DNA from: an uncultured Clostridium sp.
GTDB lineage: Bacteria > Bacillota > Clostridia > Clostridiales > Clostridiaceae
Direction of reading: 5' to 3'
Assembly: GCA_900539375.1 (NCBI GenBank)
Contig: UQBY01000008.1
Coordinates: 45,994 to 109,993, forward strand
Length of the DNA stretch: 64,000 bases
In this document: positions 16,208-25,527 of the stretch, one piece after another
How the letters are laid out: each line of letters opens with the position of its first letter
Numbering within the stretch: position 1 is the stretch's first letter
Notes under the pieces: generated by a model
Seen by the model: the letters and a program-made list of their open reading frames with translations, nothing else
What the model was told of the DNA's origin: nothing
Databases searched by the model: none
Translations under genes and position numbers: made by a program

Positions 16208-17137
16208 ATGGACAAAACAAAGTTTTATACAAACAGAAAAAAAATAGTGCTTTTAGCAACTATATGTTGTATTTTATGGGGCAGTGCTTTTCCTGCTGTA
16301 AAGGTTGGTTACTCTTTATTTAATATAGCAGGAGATGATATTGCAACAAAACTTATTTTTGCAGGAATAAGATTTGCTATGGCTGGATTTTTTGTACTTA
16401 TAAGCCAAGCTGCCTTAGGAAAAGATTTATTATCTTTTTCAAAAAATGACACAAAGGAACTTATACTTCTTGGAATTATACAAACAACAATGCAGTACAT
16501 ATTTTTTTACATAGGACTTGCATATACAACAGGAGTAAGAGGCTCCATAATAAATGGAACAGGAACGTTTTTTAGTATAATATTAGCTCACTTTATATAT
16601 AAAAATGACAGAATAGATTTTAATAAAGTTATTGGATGTATTATTGGATTCTTAGGAGTTGTTATAGTTAATTTAGATGGAAGTAATTTATTAGGAACTT
16701 CCTTTAAGTTTAAGGGAGAAGGTTTTATAATGCTATCTGCTCTTATGCTTTCTATATCTTCAATTTATAGTAAGAAGGTTACAAGAAATAAAGATGCTTC
16801 AATTGTTACAGGATACCAACTTTTTATAGGAGGAACTATATTAATTGTTTTAGGTTTAATTTTTGGAGGGCATTTAACAGGATTTACAATAAAATCATCA
16901 CTTCTTTTAGTATACATGGCATTAATATCTTCAGCAGCCTTTGCTATATGGACACAACTTTTAAAATATAATAAGGTAAGTACAATATGTGTATTTAATT
17001 TCCTTATTCCTGTGTTTGGAAGTGTTTTATCTGCAATTGTGCTTGGAGATGATATATTTAATGTGAAAATTTTAATTGCCTTAATATTTGTATCTATAGG
17101 AATATTTTTAGTTTATAAAGAAAAAAGAAAATGCTAA
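16208..17137 (+). CDS. EamA/DMT-superfamily membrane transporter
   Basis: This 309-residue integral membrane protein has about ten hydrophobic segments arranged as two EamA repeats: residues about 12-150 (CCILWGSAFPAVKVG, a typical first helix) and about 160-305 (LSISSIYSKKVT in the second). Members of the drug/metabolite transporter family export amino acids or other small metabolites. The position divergent from ilvBN suggests branched-chain amino acid or metabolite efflux only weakly. A long terminator stem follows. The substrate is unknown. Confidence 0.85.
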   Translation: MDKTKFYTNRKKIVLLATICCILWGSAFPAVKVGYSLFNIAGDDIATKLIFAGIRFAMAGFFVLISQAALGKDLLSFSKNDTKELILLGIIQTTMQYIFFYIGLAYTTGVRGSIINGTGTFFSIILAHFIYKNDRIDFNKVIGCIIGFLGVVIVNLDGSNLLGTSFKFKGEGFIMLSALMLSISSIYSKKVTRNKDASIVTGYQLFIGGTILIVLGLIFGGHLTGFTIKSSLLLVYMALISSAAFAIWTQLLKYNKVSTICVFNFLIPVFGSVLSAIVLGDDIFNVKILIALIFVSIGIFLVYKEKRKC

Positions 17138-17153
17138 AAATTTTATTATAAGG

Positions 17154-17197
17154 AGCTATAAAATTAACAATAATATTTGTTAGTTTTATAGCTTTTT
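17154..17197. terminator. Bidirectional terminator after the EamA transporter gene
   Basis: AGCTATAAAA and TTTTATAGCT form a perfect 10-bp stem, extended by TAACA/TGTTA, and are followed by TTTT. Confidence 0.75.
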
Positions 17198-17207
17198 AGA
17201 TAGTTTG

Positions 17208-18404
17208 TTATTGTAATAAAAAATCAATTATATTTATATTTTTTATGCCATTAAAATCTTTAATTGGAGTTTTGTCCATTGTAAGAATAACTTTTTCATA
17301 GTGATCTGGAATATGATCAAAAGGGTTTAATTCTCTTTTTTTAGTGTTTTCATCTAATATACTTGCACTTACTTGGTAATATATTTTTTCATCATAATTT
17401 TGAGCAACAAAATCTACTTCAAGATTATCTATTTTCCCAACTGCTACATCATAACCTCTTCTTAATAGTTCTATATATATTAAATTCTCAAGCATATGAC
17501 CATAATCCCCATCTTTAAAGCTTAATAATTCATTTCTGATTCCAGTATCAACAATATAATATTTCTCTAAAGTTTTTAGATACATTTTTCCTTTAATATC
17601 AAATCTATTAGCTTTATATATTATAAATGCATTTTCAAGCATTTTTAAATAATTATCAATTGTTTCAGTAGAAGTTTTACGTCCAGCACTATTTAAATAA
17701 TTGCTAATATTTCTTGAGGATATAGGGCTACCTACATTTTGAGCTATATAGCGAATTAAATTTTCTAGTAATGTAATATCTCTTATAGCATTACGTTTAG
17801 AAACATCCTTAATTATAACAGTATTAAATATCCCAGAAAGTATATTTCGTATTGCGGATTTATCATGAACATAGGAAACTATAGGAAGTCCACCATATAA
17901 CAAATAATCATTAAAATGTTCTTCTAAATTTTCTTTTGTATTATAATTATTAAACTCTAAATATTCTTTAAAAGATAATGGAAGCATTTTTATTTCAACA
18001 TAACGTCCTGATAAAAGTGTAGATATTTCAGATGATAATAAATAAGCATTTGAACCAGTAATGTATATGTCACAATTAAGGGTAATAAGAAAAGAATTAA
18101 TAGCTTTTTCCCAATTACTTATTTGTTGAATTTCATCTAGGATAATATATTTTTTATCATTATCTAAAATTTTTTCTTTAATGTATTTATTTAAATCTTT
18201 ATAATCTTTAATTTCATCATATAGTAAATCTTCAAAATTCATGTGTATAATATTTTCTTTTTTTATACCATTATTTAATAAGTATTCCTCAAACAAATCT
18301 AAAAGAGTAGATTTTCCACAACGCCTTATTCCAGTAATAACTTTAATTAATGGCTTATCTTTAAAGTTTACTAATTTATTTAAATAAATATCTCTTGATT
18401 TCAT
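17208..18404 (-). CDS. AAA+ ATPase with DUF4143 C-terminal domain
   Basis: This 398-residue protein has an N-terminal P-loop ATPase: Walker A GIRRCGKSTLLDLFE (about 26-40) and Walker B YIILDEIQQISNWEKAI. The sensor-like segment is YITGSNAYLLSSEIS, followed by SGRYVEIKMLPLSFKEYL. The C-terminal half is the DUF4143 region, often described as nuclease-like (ENLIYIELLRRGYDVAVGK, DNLEVDFVAQ, YYQVS). Members are widespread, variably present and of unknown role. ATG 18404 is preferred because GAGG lies 8 bases upstream; a GTG at 18413 overlaps that site. It is a single gene flanked by 297 non-coding bases on its 5' side, where only AT-rich promoter-like sequence is visible. Confidence 0.85.
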   Translation of the reverse strand: MKSRDIYLNKLVNFKDKPLIKVITGIRRCGKSTLLDLFEEYLLNNGIKKENIIHMNFEDLLYDEIKDYKDLNKYIKEKILDNDKKYIILDEIQQISNWEKAINSFLITLNCDIYITGSNAYLLSSEISTLLSGRYVEIKMLPLSFKEYLEFNNYNTKENLEEHFNDYLLYGGLPIVSYVHDKSAIRNILSGIFNTVIIKDVSKRNAIRDITLLENLIRYIAQNVGSPISSRNISNYLNSAGRKTSTETIDNYLKMLENAFIIYKANRFDIKGKMYLKTLEKYYIVDTGIRNELLSFKDGDYGHMLENLIYIELLRRGYDVAVGKIDNLEVDFVAQNYDEKIYYQVSASILDENTKKRELNPFDHIPDHYEKVILTMDKTPIKDFNGIKNINIIDFLLQ

Positions 18405-18710
18405 TATATACACCTCAAAAATTATTTATATACTAATAATATATCCATTAAATTTAAAAATATCAACTTATTTTAAAATTATAATCTATAAAAATATTAA
18501 AAAAGCATTAAAAATAAGTTATAACTGAAAAAATATATAAATAATTAAATAAAACAATTTATAATAGAAAAAAATTATTTTATAAGAGTTTTTCATAGTA
18601 TAAACTTAATTTAAAAGGGGAAGTATATTCTTAAAAATGAATAAAACTTTATTCTTTACATAGCTTAGTGTAAAATGTATAGTAAAATAAAAAACAACTG
18701 AGGTTTTAAG

Positions 18711-19160
18711 ATGAATAAAGATATTAAATGGCTATTTATAGATAAAAAATCAAAATTTTATGATGAGACTATAGAACTTGTATATGAGGAACTTTTTAAG
18801 GATTATAATTATTCAAAGGAAACTATATTAGCAGAAAAACAAAATAATGGCATACATGTAATAGCTGTTTATAATTCAAAGGTAGTTGGTCATGCTAGAT
18901 TATTTGTTGAAAATAATATAGGAATGATATCTCAGGTTGCAGTTGCAAAAGGTTATAGAAATTTAAAAATAGGTTCTGAAGTTATAAATATATTAGTAAA
19001 GGAAGCTGAAAAATTAAAAACAGAAGCTGTGGAATTAAATTCTAGAGAAGACGCTATTGGCTTTTATGAAAAGCTTGGATTTATTAGAAATGGGAATTTA
19101 AAAAAATCTCCTAAAACAGGACTTCTTTTATTAAATATGAAAAAATATTTAGGTAAATAA
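18711..19160 (+). CDS. GNAT-family N-acetyltransferase
   Basis: This 149-residue acetyl-CoA-dependent transferase has the acetyl-CoA loop in VAVAKGYRNLKIGSEVI (the family pattern is R/QxxGxG/A, here RNLKIG) and a C-terminal ELNSREDAIGFYEKLGFI motif typical of ElaA/YjcF-like GNATs. The acceptor is not predictable. It is 17 bases upstream of the peptidase gene and probably shares its transcript. GAGG lies 8 bases before ATG 18711. Confidence 0.83.
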   Translation: MNKDIKWLFIDKKSKFYDETIELVYEELFKDYNYSKETILAEKQNNGIHVIAVYNSKVVGHARLFVENNIGMISQVAVAKGYRNLKIGSEVINILVKEAEKLKTEAVELNSREDAIGFYEKLGFIRNGNLKKSPKTGLLLLNMKKYLGK

Positions 19161-19177
19161 TATGAAAGGGGCAAGAT

Positions 19178-20941
19178 ATGGATTTAAATTGGAGCTTAAG
19201 TGAAATTTATAAATCTTTTAAAGATGAAGAATTTATAAATGATATTTTAAAATTGGATAAATGTATAGAAGATATAAAAAACTTTGGTACAACTTTTTTT
19301 GAAAGAAGAGATTCTAATATAAAAAAGATTGAAGAATATATAAAAAAGCGTTCTAAGTTTGAAAAATTATCTAATAAACTTGAGATTTTTATAAACTTAA
19401 GTTTAAGTGTAAATACTAAAGATAAAGAAGCATTAAAATACTCTGATATATTAGAAAAAAAGCTTACAGAGGTTGTTGAAACTTTTGCAAAGATTGAAAA
19501 ATGGATTAGTTCTTTAGAAAATTTATCTTATATTATAAATCAATCAAGTATTCTTAAAGAACATGAATTTTTCTTATTTGAAATAGTTGAAAAGGGAAGA
19601 TATATATTAAGTGAAAAAGAAGAAAATATTATATCTAATATGAAAAATACAGGCTCTAGTGCATGGGCTAAACTTAAAGATAATTTAGTTTCAAATTTAA
19701 TGGTAGATATTAATGGGAAAGAAGAACCTCTTACAGTAGTATTAAATATGGCTTATGACAAAGATGAAAAGGTAAGAAAAAGTGCCTATGAAGCTGAGAT
19801 AAAATCTTATAAAAAGGTTGAAGAGGGAGTAGCTGCGGCTTTAAATGGAATAAAGGGTGAAGTTATAACAATTTCTAATATAAGAGGTTATAAATCTCCT
19901 CTTCAAATGACTCTTTTAGATTCTAGAATGGATGAAGAATCTTTAAATGCAATGCTTTCTGCTATGAAGGAAAGTTTACCTGTGTTTAGAAAATATTTAA
20001 GAAGAAAAGGGGAACTTTTAGGACATAAAAATGGTCTTCCTTTTTATGATTTATATGCTCCTATAGTTGATTGTGAAATGAAGTTTTCTTATGAAGAAGC
20101 AGGAGATTTTGTTGAAAAAAACTTTAGAAGTTTTAGTGAAAGTTTAGGAAATTATGCAAGAAAAGCTATTAACAATAGATGGATAGATGTTATGCCTAAG
20201 GAAGGAAAAGTAGGTGGAGCATTTTGTGAAAATATTCATTCAATAGGTGAAAGTAGATTTTTATTAAACTTTGGAGGAAGTTTTAGTGATGTAGTTACTA
20301 TGGCTCATGAATTAGGTCATGGTTTCCATGGGGAATGTTTAAAAAATGAAAAAATATTAAACTTTGATTATCCAATGCCCATAGCAGAAACTGCTTCAAC
20401 TTTTTGTGAAACAATAATAAAAACTGCTGCAATAAAAAATGCTAATAAAAAAGAAGCCTTAGCAATATTAGAAACAGAAATATGTGATGATACTCAAGTT
20501 ATAGTTGATATATATTCAAGATTTCTATTTGAAAAGAATTTATTTGAAAAGAGAAAAGAATGTGCATTATCAGTAGAAGAAATAAAAAATCTTATGCTTG
20601 CTGCTCAAAAAGAAGCCTATGGTGATGGATTAGACCAAAACTTTTTACATCCATATATGTGGCTTTGGAAACCTCATTATTATGATGCAGATTATAATTT
20701 TTATAATTACCCATATGCTTTTGGATTATTATTTTCAAAAGGATTATATGCAGAATACTTAAAAAGAGGAGATTCCTTTATAAAAGACTATGAAAAGCTT
20801 CTTTCTATAACAGGAAAAAATAAATTAGAAGATGTAGCAAAAGTTATGGGAATAAATATTCATAATATAGAATTTTGGAGAAGCTCATTAAAGCTTATAG
20901 AAGAAAATATAGAAAAGTTTATAGAAATAAGTAAAAGCTAA
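19178..20941 (+). CDS. pepF: M3-family zinc oligoendopeptidase F
   Basis: This 587-residue cytoplasmic metallopeptidase has the zinc site HELGHGFH (about residues 376-383), with the third ligand in the downstream Glu segment (AETASTFCE). The N-terminal half is the helical oligopeptidase domain (kinked helices with lysine-rich turns). PepF/PepB enzymes degrade short peptides of about 5-20 residues released by other proteases. The length fits the family (about 590-600). Together with the upstream GNAT gene it forms a short operon ended by a clear hairpin. Confidence 0.92.
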   Translation: MDLNWSLSEIYKSFKDEEFINDILKLDKCIEDIKNFGTTFFERRDSNIKKIEEYIKKRSKFEKLSNKLEIFINLSLSVNTKDKEALKYSDILEKKLTEVVETFAKIEKWISSLENLSYIINQSSILKEHEFFLFEIVEKGRYILSEKEENIISNMKNTGSSAWAKLKDNLVSNLMVDINGKEEPLTVVLNMAYDKDEKVRKSAYEAEIKSYKKVEEGVAAALNGIKGEVITISNIRGYKSPLQMTLLDSRMDEESLNAMLSAMKESLPVFRKYLRRKGELLGHKNGLPFYDLYAPIVDCEMKFSYEEAGDFVEKNFRSFSESLGNYARKAINNRWIDVMPKEGKVGGAFCENIHSIGESRFLLNFGGSFSDVVTMAHELGHGFHGECLKNEKILNFDYPMPIAETASTFCETIIKTAAIKNANKKEALAILETEICDDTQVIVDIYSRFLFEKNLFEKRKECALSVEEIKNLMLAAQKEAYGDGLDQNFLHPYMWLWKPHYYDADYNFYNYPYAFGLLFSKGLYAEYLKRGDSFIKDYEKLLSITGKNKLEDVAKVMGINIHNIEFWRSSLKLIEENIEKFIEISKS

Positions 20942-20953
20942 ATAAATACTAAA

Positions 20954-20993
20954 AAGGGTACTATCATTAGAAATTAATATGATAGTACTTTTT
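20954..20993 (+). terminator. Terminator after pepF
   Basis: GTACTATCAT and ATGATAGTAC form a perfect 10-bp stem with an 11-base loop, followed by TTTTT. Confidence 0.85.
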
Positions 20994-21178
20994 ATATAAT
21001 ATAGTGACATAATAGTTTTATATTATAACTAAATTCTGCAAGAAAATAAAAAAACAATTATGTATAATGTAATCAATGAAAATGTTTAGAAAGTGTAAAT
21101 TTTTCATTACAATGTTTTAAATATTATGTTGTAATAAAGCTATATGAAGTATAATTTTAATTAAGGTGGGATTAAAAA

Positions 21179-23197
21179 ATGAATGAAATTTATAAATATG
21201 GAAGAAGTTTTTGGAGAACAATTGAAGAGGGGAATGAGCTTTCTTGGATGATAGGTAATGGAATAGGAGGATATGCAAATCATACAGTATCTGGTGGTGG
21301 TGCTATGTGTTTTCATGGATATTTAATTGCTTCTTTAAATCCTCCAGTTAATAGACAGCTTATATTTACAAGAACTCAAGAAATTATAGAAGTTCAAGGA
21401 AGAGAATATGATTTAACATCTCAGCAGTATATAGGTGTATCAAAAGATGGACAAAAGTATTTAGAAAAGTTTACTTTTGATTCTGTTCCAGAGTATACAT
21501 ACAGAGTTGAGGATATATATTTAAAGAAAACTATTGCTGTTGAATATGGTCATAACACTGCTGTTGTTTGTTATGAAATAGAAAATGGAAGTGAAGCTTG
21601 TAAGTTAAGAGTTGTACCATTATTTAATTATAGAGGATATGCAGATGTTAGTGAAAAGGCAGAATTAAACTTTAAAACAATAATAAATGATAAAAAGTTA
21701 AGTTTAGTTCCAGAAAAAAATAAGGATATAACTATAGATTTTTATACATCTGATGGTACTTATTATGATAGAAATTTAATCCCTACAAGTATGGCAACAC
21801 CAAATTACTTAATTGAAGAAAATCATTTCTATATGATAGACCATAGAACTGGATTTTTAGGAGTTGACAATCATTATACACCATATGAAGTGCAACTTGA
21901 ATTAGAGCCATATGAAAAGAAAAAGTTCTATGTTAAATGTACAATAGAAGGTCTTAATGACAAATCAGGATTTGAAATAGTAAGAGAATATAAAGAAAGA
22001 GCAGAAGGTTTGGTAAGAAAAGCTAATCTTAATGATTCTCTTGCAGATAATCTAGTAAAGGCTGCAGACCATTTTATAGTTAACAGAGAAAGTACAGGAT
22101 TAAAAACAGTTCTTGCAGGTTTTCCTTGGTTTACAGATTGGGGCAGAGATACAATGATAGCCTTTGAAGGACTAACTTTAGTTACTAAAAGATTTGATGA
22201 TGCAAGAGAAATATTAGAATCTTTTGCTAAATATATTAAAAATGGATTAGTACCTAATGTATTTCCAGATGAAAATACAGAACCTATGTATAATACTGTT
22301 GATGCTTCTTTATGGTACTTCCAAGCTACTTATAAGTATTTAAAATATACAGGTGAAAAAGAAGACTATGAATTTGTTAAGGAAAAAATATATCCTAAGT
22401 TAAAGGAAATATTTAAGGCATATTCAACAAAAACAGATTTTTCAATAGGAATGGATAAAGATGGATTAGTATTTGCAGGAGATGGATTAGACCAAGTAAC
22501 ATGGATGGATGTAAGAGTTGGTGATTTAGTTGTTACACCAAGACATGGAAAGCCAGTAGAAATAAATGCCCTTTGGTATAATGCATTAAAGATAATGGAA
22601 GAGTTATCTAAGTATTATGGAGAAAAATATGAAGTTTATAAAAATCTTTCTGTAAAGGTAAAAGAATCTTTTGAGAAAAAATTCTGGAATGAAGAAACTC
22701 AATGTCTTTATGATGTGGTAGATGAAAATGATGATAAAATAAGACCAAATCAAATATGGGCTGTTTCATTACCTTTTGCTGTTTTAGATGAAGAAAAGGA
22801 AAAGAAAATTGTAAATACTGTTTATAAGCATTTATATTCAACTTATGGACTTCGTTCTCTTTCATTTATGGATAAGGATTTTAAAAAGCAATATATAGGA
22901 AAGCTTATAGATAGAGATAAAGCTTATCATATGGGAACTACATGGGGATTTTTAATAGGTGGATTTATTACTGCATATTGTAAAGTAAATAATCATTCTA
23001 AAGAAGCAATATTAAGAGCTAAGGAAATGTGTGATGTATTCCAAGACACAATGAGAGATGGTTGTATTAATGGAATTGCAGAAATATTTGATGGGGAAAC
23101 TCCAATAACAGGAAGAGGATGTTATACTCAAGCTTGGAGTGTTGCAGAAGTTTTAAGAGCTTATGCTAATGATGTTATGTCTTATTTAGAAAAGTAA
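21179..23197 (+). CDS. Glycogen debranching enzyme (amylo-alpha-1,6-glucosidase)
   Basis: This 672-residue protein has an N-terminal GDE_N beta domain (about 20-230: WMIGNGIGGYANHTVSGGG, a conserved signature) and a C-terminal (alpha/alpha)6 GDE_C barrel (about 290-665). The catalytic region includes PWFTDWGRDTMIAFEGL and RPNQIWAVSLPF. It hydrolyses alpha-1,6 branch points of glycogen or limit dextrins. The single-domain architecture without a GH13 transferase is the archaeal/bacterial type. It is followed 13 bases later by a YdcF-like gene, so the unit is an operon. No glycogen synthesis genes lie nearby. Confidence 0.88.
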   Translation: MNEIYKYGRSFWRTIEEGNELSWMIGNGIGGYANHTVSGGGAMCFHGYLIASLNPPVNRQLIFTRTQEIIEVQGREYDLTSQQYIGVSKDGQKYLEKFTFDSVPEYTYRVEDIYLKKTIAVEYGHNTAVVCYEIENGSEACKLRVVPLFNYRGYADVSEKAELNFKTIINDKKLSLVPEKNKDITIDFYTSDGTYYDRNLIPTSMATPNYLIEENHFYMIDHRTGFLGVDNHYTPYEVQLELEPYEKKKFYVKCTIEGLNDKSGFEIVREYKERAEGLVRKANLNDSLADNLVKAADHFIVNRESTGLKTVLAGFPWFTDWGRDTMIAFEGLTLVTKRFDDAREILESFAKYIKNGLVPNVFPDENTEPMYNTVDASLWYFQATYKYLKYTGEKEDYEFVKEKIYPKLKEIFKAYSTKTDFSIGMDKDGLVFAGDGLDQVTWMDVRVGDLVVTPRHGKPVEINALWYNALKIMEELSKYYGEKYEVYKNLSVKVKESFEKKFWNEETQCLYDVVDENDDKIRPNQIWAVSLPFAVLDEEKEKKIVNTVYKHLYSTYGLRSLSFMDKDFKKQYIGKLIDRDKAYHMGTTWGFLIGGFITAYCKVNNHSKEAILRAKEMCDVFQDTMRDGCINGIAEIFDGETPITGRGCYTQAWSVAEVLRAYANDVMSYLEK

Positions 23198-23210
23198 GGA
23201 GCTGATTTTA

Positions 23211-23963
23211 TTGAAAAAAAATTGGGACTTAATACTTGGAGCATTATTAATAATATATATTATTTTTCTTAGTGCATTAAGTGGAACTAAATTTGCTTTT
23301 AGTGAAGGAATTATATTAATAGCAGTTTTACTTATAATTTATCATTTTATTAAAGATAAATTAAATAAGAAAAAAAGTCTTTTTAAAGTATTAAAGATAA
23401 TAGTTTCTTTAGGATTAATATTTATTGTTATTCTTGAAGGATTTATAATAACATTCCCAAAGAAAAATACTAATAATTCAGAGTATATATTAGTTCTTGG
23501 AGCTGGACTAAAAAATAAAACTGAGCCAAGTTTAGTATTAACAGGAAGGTTAAATGCAGCATTAAAAAACATTAATGATTATGGAAATACTTCTTATATA
23601 GTTGTTTCTGGCGGACAAGGAAATGATGAAAAAATATCAGAGGCAGAAGCTATGAAAAACTATTTAGTTAATCATGGAGTAGAAGAAAGCAGAATAATCA
23701 TGGAAAATAAATCTACAAATACTAATGAGAATTTTAAGTTTTCAAAAGAAAAAATAGAAGAACATAGCAAAAAAAGTATTAATGAAGTAAATGTAAAAAT
23801 AATAACTACAGATTTTCATTCTCTTAGAAGTAGTATTCTTGCTAAAAATGCAGGGTATGAAAATATAACCATTTATTCAAGTAGAACAAAGTGGTATATG
23901 GCACCTGTTTTATATCTTAGAGAAGCTTTTGCTCTTGTAAAAAGTATAATTTTTGATAGATAG
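23211..23963 (+). CDS. YdcF-family (DUF218) membrane protein
   Basis: This 250-residue protein has three N-terminal hydrophobic segments (about 8-75) followed by the DUF218 domain. Conserved parts are ILVLGAGLKN, LTGRLNAAL, YIVVSGGQGNDEKISEAEAM, the ENKSTNTNENFKFS segment and TTDFHSLRS. SanA/YdcF/ElyC proteins act at the cell envelope, and some influence peptidoglycan precursor or vancomycin sensitivity; the biochemical activity is unsettled. The start is TTG 23211, preceded by AAGGAGCTGATTTTA. It sits between the debranching enzyme and a hypothetical gene in one operon. Confidence 0.82.
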   Translation: MKKNWDLILGALLIIYIIFLSALSGTKFAFSEGIILIAVLLIIYHFIKDKLNKKKSLFKVLKIIVSLGLIFIVILEGFIITFPKKNTNNSEYILVLGAGLKNKTEPSLVLTGRLNAALKNINDYGNTSYIVVSGGQGNDEKISEAEAMKNYLVNHGVEESRIIMENKSTNTNENFKFSKEKIEEHSKKSINEVNVKIITTDFHSLRSSILAKNAGYENITIYSSRTKWYMAPVLYLREAFALVKSIIFDR

Positions 23964-23972
23964 AGGTGGAAT

Positions 23973-24623
23973 ATGTTAAAAAATGATTATATGAAAGAAG
24001 TAGAAAATAGCTTAAGAATCTTAAAAATGGAAGTGGACAAAAATTTAAAGGATGGAAATATAGAAAAATGCAAAGAGTTAATTAATAAACAATTTAGAGC
24101 ATTAATTGGTCTTGATATAGAAACAATAGACACTCTTTCCTTTGAAACTGTTAAAGAACTTTTAAGCAAAGATAATCAATATAATGCAGAAAAATACATT
24201 GCTCTTGGAGAACTTTTAAAGCTTGAAGGATTAGTAAGTGAAAAAGAAGGGGATATTTCAAAAAAGCTTTTCTATTATGAAAAAATTGTGGATTCATTTT
24301 TTGAAGGATATGAAGAGGATGAAGCAATAGATAAAAAGTATATAAATGAAAGCAAAAAAGAAATAGAAGAACTTATGGAATATGAAATTCCAATAAGAAT
24401 ACAGAAAAAAATATTTAAGCTTTATGAACTTTTAGGAAGTTTTGATAAAGCAGAGGATTTATTATTTCAGATGATTGAAGATACTAATAAAGATAAAGAA
24501 ATAATAGAAGAAGGAAAGGCATTTTATAATAGACTTAAAGAACTTTCAAAGGATTTATTAGAAGAAGGAAATTTTTCTTTTGAAGAAGTAGAAGATAGTT
24601 ATAAGGAACTTTGTAGATTATAA
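23973..24623 (+). CDS. Hypothetical helical protein, possibly TPR-like
   Basis: This is a 216-residue, highly charged protein with no signal peptide and no membrane segment. It is predicted to be almost all alpha-helix with repeated amphipathic helices (KYIALGELLKLEGLVSEKEG, LFYYEKIVDSFFE, IFKLYELLGSFDKAEDLLFQ), which resemble tetratricopeptide helices in spacing. It would most likely serve as a protein-interaction scaffold. It is the last gene of the debranching enzyme/YdcF operon, 9 bases after the YdcF gene. I do not recognise a named family. Confidence 0.7.
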   Translation: MLKNDYMKEVENSLRILKMEVDKNLKDGNIEKCKELINKQFRALIGLDIETIDTLSFETVKELLSKDNQYNAEKYIALGELLKLEGLVSEKEGDISKKLFYYEKIVDSFFEGYEEDEAIDKKYINESKKEIEELMEYEIPIRIQKKIFKLYELLGSFDKAEDLLFQMIEDTNKDKEIIEEGKAFYNRLKELSKDLLEEGNFSFEEVEDSYKELCRL

Positions 24624-24629
24624 ATTAAA

Positions 24630-24669
24630 AAAGGCTTGTATCAATTATAAATTGGTACAAGTCTTTTTT
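24630..24669. terminator. Terminator between convergent genes
   Basis: GGCTTGTATCAATT pairs with AATTGGTACAAGTC (with G-U pairs), followed by TTTTTT. Confidence 0.8.
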
Positions 24670-24680
24670 GTAGTTAATTA

Positions 24681-25412
24681 TTATGCTTTTTTAATATCTT
24701 TAACAATTATATTTTCAACTGTTTCATGTAAAGAAGCTAATTCTTCTTTTGAAAGTTTAGAAGTTTCAATTGGAGCATGGATAATTACTTCCACATTAGA
24801 AGATTTAATTTTTCCTCCTCCATTAGCTTCTAAAAGATTATAACTTCCATTTATGGTAACTGGGATTATTGGCACTTTAGACTTTGTTGCAAGTTTAAAG
24901 CTTCCAGCTTTAAATTCATGAGTAGGGCCCCCTTTGCTTCTAGTTCCTTCTGGAAAAATAACCATTGAATGACCACTTTTTAAGATGTTAATACCTTCAA
25001 CAATAGCTTCAGCAGATTTTCTTATATTATCTCTATCCATAAATACACATCTTATATCTTTCATCCATGTGCTTATAAAAGGCCAAGTTTCTAATTCTTT
25101 TTTTGCAATAAATCCTTTAGGAACATCAATTAAGCTTAATAAAAGTGGAATATCAAAGTTACTTTGGTGATTTGCTATAAAAAGTACAGTTTGTTCTTTG
25201 GTAATAGCTAAATTTTCTTCACCTTTTAAGGTAATCTTTGCACCAGCAAGTTTCATTATAAATTTTGCCCATTTCATAGATACTTTATGAGCATAAATTT
25301 CTGCTTCCTTATATGCCCTTTTTTTCCTTAGAATTTTAACTTTTAATTCAAAAATACAAGCAATAATTAAACTTAAAATTATGCCTGGATAAAATAAAAT
25401 CGTTCTAAACAT
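24681..25412 (-). CDS. plsC: 1-acyl-sn-glycerol-3-phosphate acyltransferase
   Basis: This 243-residue membrane-associated acyltransferase has an N-terminal hydrophobic anchor (about 3-22), the catalytic NHQSNFD motif (NHx4D type, about residues 80-86) and the phosphate-binding motif FPEGTRSKGG (about 154-163). It converts lysophosphatidic acid to phosphatidic acid in phospholipid synthesis. The length and motif order match PlsC. It is a single gene, convergent with the hypothetical gene and divergent from the DegV gene. Confidence 0.9.
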   Translation of the reverse strand: MFRTILFYPGIILSLIIACIFELKVKILRKKRAYKEAEIYAHKVSMKWAKFIMKLAGAKITLKGEENLAITKEQTVLFIANHQSNFDIPLLLSLIDVPKGFIAKKELETWPFISTWMKDIRCVFMDRDNIRKSAEAIVEGINILKSGHSMVIFPEGTRSKGGPTHEFKAGSFKLATKSKVPIIPVTINGSYNLLEANGGGKIKSSNVEVIIHAPIETSKLSKEELASLHETVENIIVKDIKKA

Positions 25413-25527
25413 ACAAAAACCTTCCTAAAAATAAATATTATTAAGATTAGTATATCATAAAAAATATATATTATAGAATTATGTTATAATAAATTATATA
25501 ATAGCAAAATATTACATGGAGGATTTT

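Noticed and set aside
18414..18710. Possible small gene or RNA in the 297-base gap before the GNAT gene.
   Set aside because: Only AT-rich sequence with short frames, no ribosome site and no stable hairpin was seen.
24652..24843. Small plus-strand frame over the end of plsC.
   Set aside because: It overlaps the terminator and plsC coding sequence on the opposite strand and has no recognisable product.
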